A DNA stretch of 64,000 nt from Chryseobacterium aureum. Lineage in GTDB: Bacteria; Bacteroidota; Bacteroidia; Flavobacteriales; Weeksellaceae. Where the stretch lies: positions 3,968,001 to 4,032,000 of the forward strand of contig NZ_CP034661.1 in assembly GCF_003971235.1 (NCBI RefSeq), in the 5' to 3' direction. Each line of letters starts with the position of its first letter. The first letter of the stretch is position 1. A program made the position numbers and the translations under genes. This document shows positions 24,876 through 32,462 of the stretch, piece by piece. The notes beneath the pieces are model-generated. The model ran no database searches and was not told the DNA's origin. It saw only the letters and a list, made by a program, of their open reading frames with translations.

Positions 24876-25814
24876 ATGGACTTAGAAAAATTTGTTCAAT
24901 ACGTTCACGAAGAAAATAAAGTAGAGCCAAAAGATGTAATGCCGGATGATTACAGAAAATTGTTGGTTCGTCAGATTTCACAACACGCCCATTCTGAAAT
25001 TGTAGGAATGCTGCCGGAAGCGAACTGGATTTCCAGAGCCCCTTCATTGAGAAGAAAAATGGCTCTTTTAGCAAAAGTTCAGGATGAGGCTGGCCACGGC
25101 TTATATCTTTATTCTGCCACTGAAACATTAGGAGACGGAAGCATCAGAGCAGACAGGGATGCAACTTATGATGATATGCTGGAAGGAAAAGCAAAATATT
25201 CAAGTATTTTCAATTATCCAACCTTAAGTTGGGCGGACATTGGTGCGATCGGATGGTTGGTAGATGGTGCTGCGATTATGAACCAGGTAATGCTGATGGG
25301 GAACTCGTATGGCCCTTATTCAAGAGCGATGGTGAAGATCTGTAAAGAAGAATCTTTCCACCAAAGACAAGGCTATGAAATTTTGATGGCATTGTGCCGT
25401 GGTACAAAACAACAGAAAGAAATGGCTCAGGCTTCATTAAACCGTTTCTGGTGGCCGGCTCTGATGATGTTCGGACCAAACGATGACAGCTCGCCAAACT
25501 CTAAAATCTCTATGAACTACAGAGTAAAAAGAGAAAGTAACGACAGTCTTCGTCAGAGATTTATCGATGTTACTGTTTCTCAGGCTGAATTCTTAGGATT
25601 AACCATTCCTGATAAAGATCTGAAGTGGAACGAGGAAAGACAGCATTATGATTTCGGAGAACTTCCGTGGGATGAATTCATGGAAATCTTAAAAGGAAAC
25701 GGGCCTTGCAACAAAAAACGTATCGAAACGAAACGAAAGGCGCAAAGAGAAAATTCCTGGGTAAAAGAAGCAGCAGCTGCTTTTGCTGAGAAACAACAAA
25801 AAGAAGTAATATAA
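24876..25814 (+). CDS. paaA: 1,2-phenylacetyl-CoA epoxidase, catalytic subunit
   Basis: This 312-residue subunit carries the di-iron site that epoxidises the ring of phenylacetyl-CoA. The ferritin-like ligands are visible as Glu in SEIVGML, QDEAGHG, and the second-half EESFHQRQGYE. Length is as in E. coli PaaA (309). It should pair with PaaC in the epoxidase complex. It is flanked on both sides by copies of the inverted-repeat element. Confidence 0.96.
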   Translation: MDLEKFVQYVHEENKVEPKDVMPDDYRKLLVRQISQHAHSEIVGMLPEANWISRAPSLRRKMALLAKVQDEAGHGLYLYSATETLGDGSIRADRDATYDDMLEGKAKYSSIFNYPTLSWADIGAIGWLVDGAAIMNQVMLMGNSYGPYSRAMVKICKEESFHQRQGYEILMALCRGTKQQKEMAQASLNRFWWPALMMFGPNDDSSPNSKISMNYRVKRESNDSLRQRFIDVTVSQAEFLGLTIPDKDLKWNEERQHYDFGELPWDEFMEILKGNGPCNKKRIETKRKAQRENSWVKEAAAAFAEKQQKEVI

Positions 25815-25826
25815 TTTAATGTATTC

Positions 25827-25911
25827 ATTTGAAAATGTGCTGATTTGAAAATATAACTATTGCAGATTAATTTTCAAATTACCTAATTCTCAAATTTTCA
25901 AATTCTCAATT
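25827..25911. repeat. Inverted-repeat element, copy B (paaA-paaB gap)
   Basis: About 85 bp. The left arm holds ATTTGAAAATGTGCTGATTT and the right arm holds AATTTTCAAATT, CTAATTCTCAAATTTTC. Same family as copy A. Confidence 0.75.
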
Positions 25912-25916
25912 AAAAT

Positions 25917-26198
25917 ATGGCAAATTTAGATATGTGGGAAGTGTTTATTCAGACTAAACCGGGATTATCTCACAAACATGTTGGAATTGTACAGGCGCCA
26001 ACAGCAGAAATGGCTTTGCAGAACGCAAGAGACGTTTATACAAGAAGAAAAGAAGGAACTTCTGTTTGGGTCGTTCCAAGCAAATATATCGTAACTTCAG
26101 AAGGGGTGGATAAAGAAGCTTTCTTTGACCCGGCTGATGATAAACTATACCGTCACCCGACTTTCTACGAGATTCCAAACGACGTAAAAAATATGTAG
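25917..26198 (+). CDS. paaB: 1,2-phenylacetyl-CoA epoxidase subunit B
   Basis: This 93-residue protein is the small structural subunit of the PaaABCE epoxidase. It begins MANLDMWEVFIQTKPGLSHK and contains HVGIVQAPTAEMALQNARD and the basic VYTRRKEGTSVWVV, all typical of PaaB. In characterised complexes PaaB bridges PaaAC heterodimers. The gene lies between two repeat-element copies. Confidence 0.95.
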   Translation: MANLDMWEVFIQTKPGLSHKHVGIVQAPTAEMALQNARDVYTRRKEGTSVWVVPSKYIVTSEGVDKEAFFDPADDKLYRHPTFYEIPNDVKNM

Positions 26199-26204
26199 AT
26201 TAAT

Positions 26205-26325
26205 AATTTGAAAATGTACTGATTTGAAAATTTGAAAATGACCTTAACCACGTTAATTATTCTCAAACTTTCAATTCAGGTAATCAATCAATTTTCAAAT
26301 TAACTAATTCTCAAATTTTCAAATT
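26205..26325. repeat. Inverted-repeat element, copy C (paaB-paaC gap)
   Basis: About 121 bp, the longest of the gene-less copies. The left arm holds AATTTGAAAATGTACTGATT and a further TTTGAAAATG; the right arm holds CAATTTTCAAATTAACTAAT and a further TTCTCAAATTTTCAAATT. The extra length is a middle segment (around 26240-26285). Confidence 0.75.
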
Positions 26326-26333
26326 AAAAAATA

Positions 26334-27083
26334 ATGAACCCATTATATAATTATTTATTAAAACTAGCAGACGACAGTTTCATTATGGGACAGCGTTTGT
26401 CTGCATGGTGCGGTGAAGGTCCTTATTTAGAGGAAGATATTGCTTTGACGAATATTGCGTTGGATGAACTAGGTCAGGCAAATAACTTTTACGTGTACGC
26501 TTCAAGAGTGATAGACAACGGAAAAAGTGAAGATGATATCGCATTTTTAAGATATGAGCATGAATATGTGAATGCACACTGGGTAGAACTTCCCAATGAA
26601 GATTATGCACAGACTATTCTGAAAGTATATGTATTGTCCGTATATCAGAAACTGATGTATGAAGCTCTGTCAAATTCTTCTAATGAAGAACTGGCCGCTA
26701 TTGCTCAAAAATCATTGAAAGAAGTAAGATACCATTATACTCACGCTGCATCATGGATGAAAATCTTTGCACAGGGAACAGAAGAAAGCAAATCCCGTTT
26801 GGTGAAAGCTATAGAAAATATATGGGAATATACAAAAGGTCTTTTTGCTAAAACAGAAGGAGAGGATGATCTTGTTGCTTTGAATATAGCTCCTAATGCA
26901 GATGCTCTTTACGAAGAGTTCCTTGCTATTACCAAGAAAGATTTTGCAGATTTCGGGTTGGAATATCCAGAAAACCCTTTCATGCAGCCCAAATCAAGAA
27001 CAGGATACCATACCGAATATTTCGGATTTATTCTTTGTGAGCTTCAGTATATGCAAAGAGCGTATCCTGGGTGTACGTGGTAG
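26334..27083 (+). CDS. paaC: 1,2-phenylacetyl-CoA epoxidase subunit C
   Basis: This 249-residue protein is the structural partner of PaaA and is also ferritin-like, but usually without a working iron site. Typical stretches are DDSFIMGQRLSAWCGEGP, TNIALDELGQANNFY, and KEVRYHYTHAASWM. Length matches E. coli PaaC (248). An alpha/beta hydrolase gene starts 6 bases after its stop, in the place where paaD normally follows. Confidence 0.95.
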   Translation: MNPLYNYLLKLADDSFIMGQRLSAWCGEGPYLEEDIALTNIALDELGQANNFYVYASRVIDNGKSEDDIAFLRYEHEYVNAHWVELPNEDYAQTILKVYVLSVYQKLMYEALSNSSNEELAAIAQKSLKEVRYHYTHAASWMKIFAQGTEESKSRLVKAIENIWEYTKGLFAKTEGEDDLVALNIAPNADALYEEFLAITKKDFADFGLEYPENPFMQPKSRTGYHTEYFGFILCELQYMQRAYPGCTW

Positions 27084-27089
27084 TAAATT

Positions 27090-27899
27090 ATGAAGAAATT
27101 GCTTCTGGGAATATTGGTTTTTTTTCTTGCGGCCTATGTGATATTATGTATTGGGCTTTATTTCTATCAGGAGAAAATTATTTTTTATCCGGAAAAGTTA
27201 CCCGAAAATTACAAGTTTACATTTGATGGTGATTTTGAAGAAGTACCCATTAAAATGCAGGATGGAAAGCATTTGAGTTCTGTTTTATTCAAAGCTCAAA
27301 ATCCAAAAGGAGTCATCTTTTATCTTCATGGAAACGGAGGATCAATAAAAAGCTGGGGAGCAGTAGCTCAGCTCTATCGGAGTATGAATTATGATACTTT
27401 GATACTTGATTACCGGGGTTACGGAAAAAGCGAAGATAAAATTAATAATAAAAATCAGATCTTTTCGGATGTTGAAAATGCTTACAAAGAGCTTTTGAAA
27501 AGATATCCGGAAAACAGAATTATTATTTTAGGATATTCTGTAGGAACGGGATTAGCTGCAAAATTAGCATCCATGCATAATGCAGAATTATTGATTTTAC
27601 AGGCACCTTATTACAGTATGGAAGATGAAATGAATCAGAAATTTTCATTCCTTCCGAAGTTTTTACTGAAATATAATTTTGAGACTTGTGAATATTTAAA
27701 AACCGTTAAGTCACCAGTCGTTATTTTTCACGGTGATAAAGATGAGGTTATTAACTATAAAGCCTCTTTAAAACTTAAAAATAACTTAAAAAAAAGTGAT
27801 CGTCTGATTGTATTAAAAGATCAGTATCACAACGGAATAACAGATAATTTAGATTATCAGAATGCAATGAAAACAATTCTTAATTCTGATAAAAAATAA
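27090..27899 (+). CDS. Membrane-anchored alpha/beta hydrolase between paaC and paaD
   Basis: This 269-residue protein has an N-terminal membrane anchor (about 4-25), the sequence IIFYPEKLPENYKF of ABHD13/YfhR-like hydrolases, the oxyanion segment YLHGNGGSI, nucleophile Ser in GYSVGTG, acid in VVIFHGDKDEVI and a C-terminal His in DQYHNGI. The catalytic triad looks complete. It has no role in the standard phenylacetate pathway. The gene is more AT-rich than its neighbours, 6 bases after paaC and 3 bases before paaD, so it is fully embedded. It could hydrolyse a dead-end thioester or lactone; this is guesswork. Confidence 0.82.
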   Translation: MKKLLLGILVFFLAAYVILCIGLYFYQEKIIFYPEKLPENYKFTFDGDFEEVPIKMQDGKHLSSVLFKAQNPKGVIFYLHGNGGSIKSWGAVAQLYRSMNYDTLILDYRGYGKSEDKINNKNQIFSDVENAYKELLKRYPENRIIILGYSVGTGLAAKLASMHNAELLILQAPYYSMEDEMNQKFSFLPKFLLKYNFETCEYLKTVKSPVVIFHGDKDEVINYKASLKLKNNLKKSDRLIVLKDQYHNGITDNLDYQNAMKTILNSDKK

Positions 27900-27902
27900 A
27901 AT

Positions 27903-28367
27903 ATGAATCAGCTTTTAGATTTATTAAAAACCATTCCCGATCCGGAAATTCCGGTGATTGATATTGTGGAATTAGGAATTGTAAGAGATGCACAGGTCAC
28001 AGGGCAAAATACCTGTGAAGTGATCATTACTCCTACTTATTCTGCATGTCCTGCCATGTTTACCATTGAGGAGGACATTATCAAAATGATGAAAGAAAAC
28101 GGATGGGATGCGAAAGTGGTAACCAAGATGTTCCCGATCTGGACAACAGACTGGTTGACGGATGAAGCGAGGGAAAAACTCCGTGCTTACGGAATTACCC
28201 CGCCCGAAAAAGGAGCAGACGAACATCACATCGGGAAACCGAAAAAATGTCCACGCTGCGGTTCTGAGCATACTAAGCAGATCAGCAGATTCGGATCTAC
28301 TTTGTGTAAGGCATCTTATCAGTGTTTAGACTGCCTGGAGCCGTTTGATTATTTTAAATGTCATTGA
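27903..28367 (+). CDS. paaD: Phenylacetate epoxidase maturation protein PaaD
   Basis: This 154-residue protein is thought to help assemble iron centres of the PaaABCE complex. It has an N-terminal MIP18/DUF59 domain (TIPDPEIPVIDIVELGIV, TPTYSACPAM) and a C-terminal four-cysteine knuckle (CPRCGSEH at the start, CLDCLEPF at the end, plus LCKASYQC). The layout and length match PaaD. It begins 3 bases after the alpha/beta hydrolase gene. Confidence 0.94.
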   Translation: MNQLLDLLKTIPDPEIPVIDIVELGIVRDAQVTGQNTCEVIITPTYSACPAMFTIEEDIIKMMKENGWDAKVVTKMFPIWTTDWLTDEAREKLRAYGITPPEKGADEHHIGKPKKCPRCGSEHTKQISRFGSTLCKASYQCLDCLEPFDYFKCH

Positions 28368-28435
28368 TGAGGTATTCATCAATCAGCAACAAATTTTACG
28401 GCTATGCAAAGCATAACGATGGAATTGTTAGAATG

Positions 28436-28499
28436 TTAAATTATTAGACGCTTACCTTAATTTATATTGTTAAATTAGTGCGTCGTTAAATAATAAATT
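28436..28499. repeat. Imperfect palindrome in the paaD-paaG gap
   Basis: A left arm ending GACGC (28436-28451) and a right arm starting GCGTC (28480-28499) can pair with several bulges. A small TATGC/GCATA hairpin lies before it near 28403-28415. It does not match the AATTTGAAAATG family, so it may be a different element or a processing hairpin. Confidence 0.35.
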
Positions 28500-28509
28500 A
28501 ATAAAAACT

Positions 28510-29310
28510 ATGTATACACAACTTGATATTGAATCGCATTTTGACGGGAAGCTTAAAATCGCCTATCTGAATCAACCTGAAACGATGAACGCCCTTACCA
28601 AGCCGGCTTTATCAGATCTTAGAGATTTTGTTAAAGAATGCAGCGAAGACGAAACGGTAAGATGTGTGGCCATTTCCGGAAGAGGAAGAGCATTCTGCTC
28701 AGGTCAGAATCTGGATGAAGCTTTTGTGGTAGGTCAGGAACATCATGATCATGACATCATCAGAAAGATTGTGGTAGACTATTATAACCCTCTAGTGTTA
28801 GAAGTTACCCGTTGCAAAAAACCGGTTATTGCATTAGTAAATGGCCCTGCAGTAGGAGCTGGAGCGATGTTGGCTTTGATCTCCGATTTTGTTTTGGCGA
28901 ATGAGAAAGCCTATTTTGCCCAGGCATTTTCAAATATCGGTTTGATTCCCGATACAGGAGGAACTTATTTCTTGCCGAAGCTTCTAGGAAGACAATTGGC
29001 CAATTATTTAGCATTTACAGGTAAAAAATTATCAGCAGAAGAATCTAAAACGCATGGTCTTGTAGCTGAAGTTTTCACAGAAGAGGAATTTGTTCCAAAA
29101 TCTATGGAAATTCTTGAAAGAATGGCGAACATGCCTACAGCAGCCCTTAAGCTTACGAAAAAAGCTTTTGCCAGTTCTTATAATAACACCTTGAAAGAAC
29201 AGCTTGAGTTGGAAGGCGATCTTCAGCAGGAAGCAGCAGGTACAGAAGACTTCATTGAAGGAGTAAATGCCTTTTTACAGAAAAGAAAACCTAATTATAA
29301 AGGAAAATAA
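28510..29310 (+). CDS. paaG: 1,2-epoxyphenylacetyl-CoA isomerase (crotonase family)
   Basis: This 266-residue crotonase-fold enzyme converts ring-1,2-epoxyphenylacetyl-CoA to the oxepin. It shows the oxyanion segment GRAFCSGQNLDE, the second oxyanion stretch NGPAVGAGAMLALISDFV and the catalytic Asp in NIGLIPDTGGTYFLPKLLG, which marks PaaG-type isomerases rather than Glu-Glu hydratases. It is followed at once by a gene-carrying repeat element. Confidence 0.9.
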   Translation: MYTQLDIESHFDGKLKIAYLNQPETMNALTKPALSDLRDFVKECSEDETVRCVAISGRGRAFCSGQNLDEAFVVGQEHHDHDIIRKIVVDYYNPLVLEVTRCKKPVIALVNGPAVGAGAMLALISDFVLANEKAYFAQAFSNIGLIPDTGGTYFLPKLLGRQLANYLAFTGKKLSAEESKTHGLVAEVFTEEEFVPKSMEILERMANMPTAALKLTKKAFASSYNNTLKEQLELEGDLQQEAAGTEDFIEGVNAFLQKRKPNYKGK

Positions 29311-29312
29311 TT

Positions 29313-29732
29313 AATTTGAAAATGAGTTAATTTGAGAATTTGAAAATGAGAAATGACAAAGAAAATATTATTGTAAATAAGACTTTTGATTTTGCACTCA
29401 ATATTATTGAATTTTCAGAAGATTTATACGAAGCGAAAAAATTTCCTTTGGCAAGTCAAATTTTTAAATCGGGAACTTCGATTGGAGCAAATGTTAGAGA
29501 AGCTCAGAAGCAGAAAGTAAAGCAGATTTTATTCATAAATTAAAAATTGCAGCTAAAGAAGCTGATGAAACAGAATATTGGCTTTTGCTATGCTTACAAT
29601 CTCCATATTTACAATCTCCGAATGAAAAATTAATCTCTGATTTAAAAGAAATTCTATTAATTCTGTCTAAAATTATTTCAAGCTCTAAATTAAAATAATT
29701 TTCAAATTAACTCATTTTCAAATTTTCAAATT
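29313..29732 (+). mobile_element. Inverted-repeat element carrying an S23/four-helix-bundle gene, copy D
   Basis: The element of about 420 bp has a left arm (29313-29350, AATTTGAAAATGAGTTAATT and onward) and a right arm (about 29694-29732). The complement of the right arm shares a core of about 28 bases with the left arm with one mismatch (AATTTGAAAATGAGTTAATT, then TGARAATT). Between the arms is one gene, of the S23/four-helix-bundle family, now frameshifted. The five short copies in this cluster have the same arms without the gene, so they look like internally deleted forms. I see no transposase. Confidence 0.65.
29346..29698 (+). pseudogene. S23/four-helix-bundle protein gene, frameshifted
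   Basis: The first frame from ATG 29346 reads MRNDKENIIVNKTF, then GTSIGANVREAQ, and goes off after Gln54. A second frame resumes at 29510 with AESKADFIHKLKIAAKEAD and ends SSSKLK at 29698. One missing base near 29508-29510 restores a 117-residue protein of the normal length for the family of proteins encoded in 23S rRNA intervening sequences and related to DGR accessory proteins. The start codon lies in the left arm of the element. Either it is a true pseudogene or a sequencing error. It has no metabolic link to its neighbours. Confidence 0.8.
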
Positions 29733-29738
29733 TAAAAT

Positions 29739-30872
29739 ATGAATGTAGGAATTATCGGTGCCGGAACGATGGGAATCGGCATTGCACAAGTAGCCGCAAC
29801 GAACGGATGCAAAGTTTGGGTGTATGACGCCAACGCAAAACAAGTAGAAACGGCAACGGTAGGTCTGGAAAAAACCTTGACCAGATTGGTTGATAAACAA
29901 AAAATTTCGGCAAAAAAAATGACTGAAATTTTAGCTAATCTTTCCATTGCTACGGAATTGAAAGATTTCAAAGATTGTGAGCTGATTATAGAAGCCATTA
30001 TCGAAAACAAAGAGATCAAAACCAAAGTGTTTACAGAGCTTGAAAACTATGTTTCTGAAAGTTGTGTTCTTAGTTCCAATACCTCATCTATTTCTATCAC
30101 CTCTCTGGGTGCAGAACTTAAGAAACCGGAGCGTTTCATCGGAATTCACTTCTTCAATCCGGCTCCACTGATGCCTTTAGTGGAAGTAATTCCGTCCTTA
30201 TTAACAGAAAAAACATTAGCAGAAAAAATCTACAACCTCATGAAAGAATGGGGGAAAACTCCTGTTATTGCCAAAGATATTCCAGGATTCATCGTCAACA
30301 GAATTGCCAGACCTTATTATGGAGAAGGCCTGAGAATTGTTGAAGAAAACATCGCCACACCGGAACAGGTAGATGAGGCAATGAAAACATTGGGTAACTT
30401 CAAAATGGGACCATTTGAATTGATGGATCTTATTGGAGTAGATGTCAACTTTGCCGTAACAACTACAGTTTACAAAGATTATTTCTACGATCCGAAATAC
30501 AAACCTTCATTACTCCAACAAAGAATGTCTGAAGCAAAGCTTCGCGGAAGAAAAACAGGAAAAGGTTTCTACGATTACAGTGAAGGAGCAGAAAAACCTC
30601 TAGCTCAGAAAGATGATGCCTTATATCAGCAGATATTTTTAAGAATCATCTCAATGTTGATCAACGAAGCGGTTGAAGCCAAAAGATTAGGGGTTGCCAA
30701 TGATGAAGATATCGAGCTGGCCATGCAGAAAGGCGTCAATTATCCGAAAGGGCTGCTAAGCTGGGGTAAAGAAATCGGGTATGCAAAAATCTCCGAAACC
30801 CTTCAGAACCTTTACGAAGAATATCAGGAAGAAAGATACAGACAAAGTCCTTTGCTTCGTAAAATGATTTAG
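29739..30872 (+). CDS. paaH: 3-hydroxyacyl-CoA dehydrogenase, PaaH type
   Basis: This 377-residue enzyme oxidises 3-hydroxyadipyl-CoA to 3-oxoadipyl-CoA with NAD. It has the Rossmann motif GAGTMGIGIAQVAA, the catalytic HFFNPAPLMPLVE, and a C-terminal 3HCDH domain (GFIVNRIARPYYGEG, LMDLIGVDVN). After RKTGKGFYDYSEG it has a second 3HCDH-like segment (LINEAVEAKRLGVANDEDIE). It is between the 282-residue single-unit enzymes and the 475-residue E. coli PaaH in length. Its start is 6 bases after the S23 element. Confidence 0.92.
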   Translation: MNVGIIGAGTMGIGIAQVAATNGCKVWVYDANAKQVETATVGLEKTLTRLVDKQKISAKKMTEILANLSIATELKDFKDCELIIEAIIENKEIKTKVFTELENYVSESCVLSSNTSSISITSLGAELKKPERFIGIHFFNPAPLMPLVEVIPSLLTEKTLAEKIYNLMKEWGKTPVIAKDIPGFIVNRIARPYYGEGLRIVEENIATPEQVDEAMKTLGNFKMGPFELMDLIGVDVNFAVTTTVYKDYFYDPKYKPSLLQQRMSEAKLRGRKTGKGFYDYSEGAEKPLAQKDDALYQQIFLRIISMLINEAVEAKRLGVANDEDIELAMQKGVNYPKGLLSWGKEIGYAKISETLQNLYEEYQEERYRQSPLLRKMI

Positions 30873-30874
30873 AT

Positions 30875-30955
30875 AATTTGAAAATGTATCAATTTGAAAA
30901 TTGATTGTAACAGATTTTCATTTTCAAATTCTCAAATTTATTTAATTTTCAAATT
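30875..30955. repeat. Inverted-repeat element, copy E (after paaH)
   Basis: About 81 bp. The left arm has AATTTGAAAATGTATCAATT and the right arm has TTCTCAAATTTATTTAATTT ending TTCAAATT. Same family as copies A-D and F. Confidence 0.75.
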
Positions 30956-30961
30956 AATAGT

Positions 30962-31270
30962 ATGAATATAGATGAATTCAGAGCAGAGCTGGAAACCAGG
31001 CTTTTAATTGAGAAACAGTATTTAACTCAGGAATCCTCCTCAGTTGATGAGCAGGAAAGACTTGAGTTACTGGGAAAGTTTAATGAAAAATATAAAGAGC
31101 TGATCAAAAGATTAGCCAGTGAAAACGGAATTGATTTAAACGAATCCTATCCCTCTGAAAATTCATCAGATTCAGAAAACCTTTCATACGGACAAATCAT
31201 TCTGGGGAAAACAATGAATGTTTACGACAGATTATCAGACGAGCTGTATGAAGAAATAACAAACATATAA
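30962..31270 (+). CDS. Hypothetical protein in the phenylacetate cluster
   Basis: This 102-residue acidic, helical protein has no signal peptide and no recognised domain. Two helical parts (about 1-60 and 75-102) are joined by a Ser/Asn/Glu-rich linker (SYPSENSSDSENLS). It lies 5 bases before paaI and 6 bases after a repeat copy, so it is cotranscribed with the pathway. I do not know a function. Confidence 0.55.
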   Translation: MNIDEFRAELETRLLIEKQYLTQESSSVDEQERLELLGKFNEKYKELIKRLASENGIDLNESYPSENSSDSENLSYGQIILGKTMNVYDRLSDELYEEITNI

Positions 31271-31275
31271 TAGAA

Positions 31276-31689
31276 ATGAATCCAAGACAAGTAGCAGATT
31301 ATATGTTCAATCAGGATGAGTTTTCCCAGTGGATGGATATCAGGATGATTGAAGTAAAAGAAAATTACTGTGTAATAGAAATGCCAATTAAGAAGGAGAT
31401 GCTGAATGGGCTTAAAACCGTTCATGGCGGGGTTACCTTTGCATTTGCAGACTCTGCGCTCGCATTTTCTTCCAACAATACCGGAGATGCTGCTGTAGCA
31501 TTGAACTGTATCATCAATTTTACCAAAGCAGGAAAAGAAGGTGATGTTTTCAGGGCAGAAAGTATTTTGGTGAATGATACAAGAAAAACAGCAGTTTATG
31601 ATATTCAGATTACCAATCAAAATCAGGAACTGATTGCAAAATTTGTAGGAACAGTCTACAAGATCGGGAAAAAAGTAACCGACTTATAA
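31276..31689 (+). CDS. paaI: Hydroxyphenylacetyl-CoA thioesterase
   Basis: This 137-residue hotdog-fold enzyme removes CoA from hydroxyphenylacetyl-CoA and similar side products, freeing CoA. It shows TVHGGVTFAFADSALAFSSN, with the catalytic Asp in FADSA, and the C-terminal strand FVGTVYKIGKK. Size and motif match PaaI. Confidence 0.92.
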   Translation: MNPRQVADYMFNQDEFSQWMDIRMIEVKENYCVIEMPIKKEMLNGLKTVHGGVTFAFADSALAFSSNNTGDAAVALNCIINFTKAGKEGDVFRAESILVNDTRKTAVYDIQITNQNQELIAKFVGTVYKIGKKVTDL

Positions 31690-31720
31690 AAAACTAATAC
31701 CAGAAACCAGATTAAACAAA

Positions 31721-32416
31721 ATGAGAAAAATAATTGTACTGCTTTTCGGAATTTCAACCCTTCTGATCAATGCTCAGCAGAAAATAAACGAATCTTTGAA
31801 AAAAGAGCTTGACGAAATCATGAAGGTAGATCAGGGATACAGAATGCTTTTTGATACCGAAATTACCCCGGAGAAAAAAGAACAGCTGATGAAAGATCTT
31901 AATATTGACAAAGAAGAATTCAAAAAGAAAAACTGGATGTTGGTGGCAGAACATGATAGCCTGAATATGCAGAAAATTGAACATATTATTTCAAAATATG
32001 GCTACCCCGGCAAAACACTTGTAGGTGAACCTGCCAATAAAGCAGCCTGGTATGTTATTCAGCATTCAACCAAAATTGAAAAATACCTCCCTCTCATTAA
32101 AGAAGCAGGAAAAAAGAAAGAAATTCCGTTTACCTGGGTGGCCATGATGGAAGACCGGTATCTGATGGGTAAAGACAAGGAACAGATCTATGGAACTCAG
32201 GGAAAAGGTGAAATGACCAGAGATAAAGAAGGAAAACAAATCTTTGTAAATTTTGTATGGCCTGTAAAGGATCTCAAGAATGTGGATAAAAGAAGAAAAG
32301 AAGCGGGCTTTGATTCTACTCTTGAGGAAAATGCCAAAAGAATGTTCGGAAAAGACTTCCAATATAAACCCTACACTTTAAAACAGGCTTTAGAATTAAG
32401 AAATAAAAACAAATAA
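31721..32416 (+). CDS. DUF6624-type secreted protein
   Basis: This 231-residue protein has a signal peptide (residues 1-19, LLFGISTLLINAQ). The rest is charged, with KIEHIISKYGYPGKTLVGEPA, AAWYVIQHS and MMEDRYLMGKDKEQIYGTQ, which fit the DUF6624 family as I remember it. The function is unknown. It lies in the phenylacetate cluster between paaI and paaJ, but being exported it is unlikely to act in the pathway. Confidence 0.7.
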   Translation: MRKIIVLLFGISTLLINAQQKINESLKKELDEIMKVDQGYRMLFDTEITPEKKEQLMKDLNIDKEEFKKKNWMLVAEHDSLNMQKIEHIISKYGYPGKTLVGEPANKAAWYVIQHSTKIEKYLPLIKEAGKKKEIPFTWVAMMEDRYLMGKDKEQIYGTQGKGEMTRDKEGKQIFVNFVWPVKDLKNVDKRRKEAGFDSTLEENAKRMFGKDFQYKPYTLKQALELRNKNK

Positions 32417-32462
32417 ATCTGGTATTGTTACACTTTACTGGATTATTATATTAAATAGCATT

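Noticed and set aside
28368..28509. Seventh copy of the phenylacetate repeat element
   Set aside because: It has an imperfect palindrome but not the AATTTGAAAATG arms, so I keep it as a separate low-confidence repeat.
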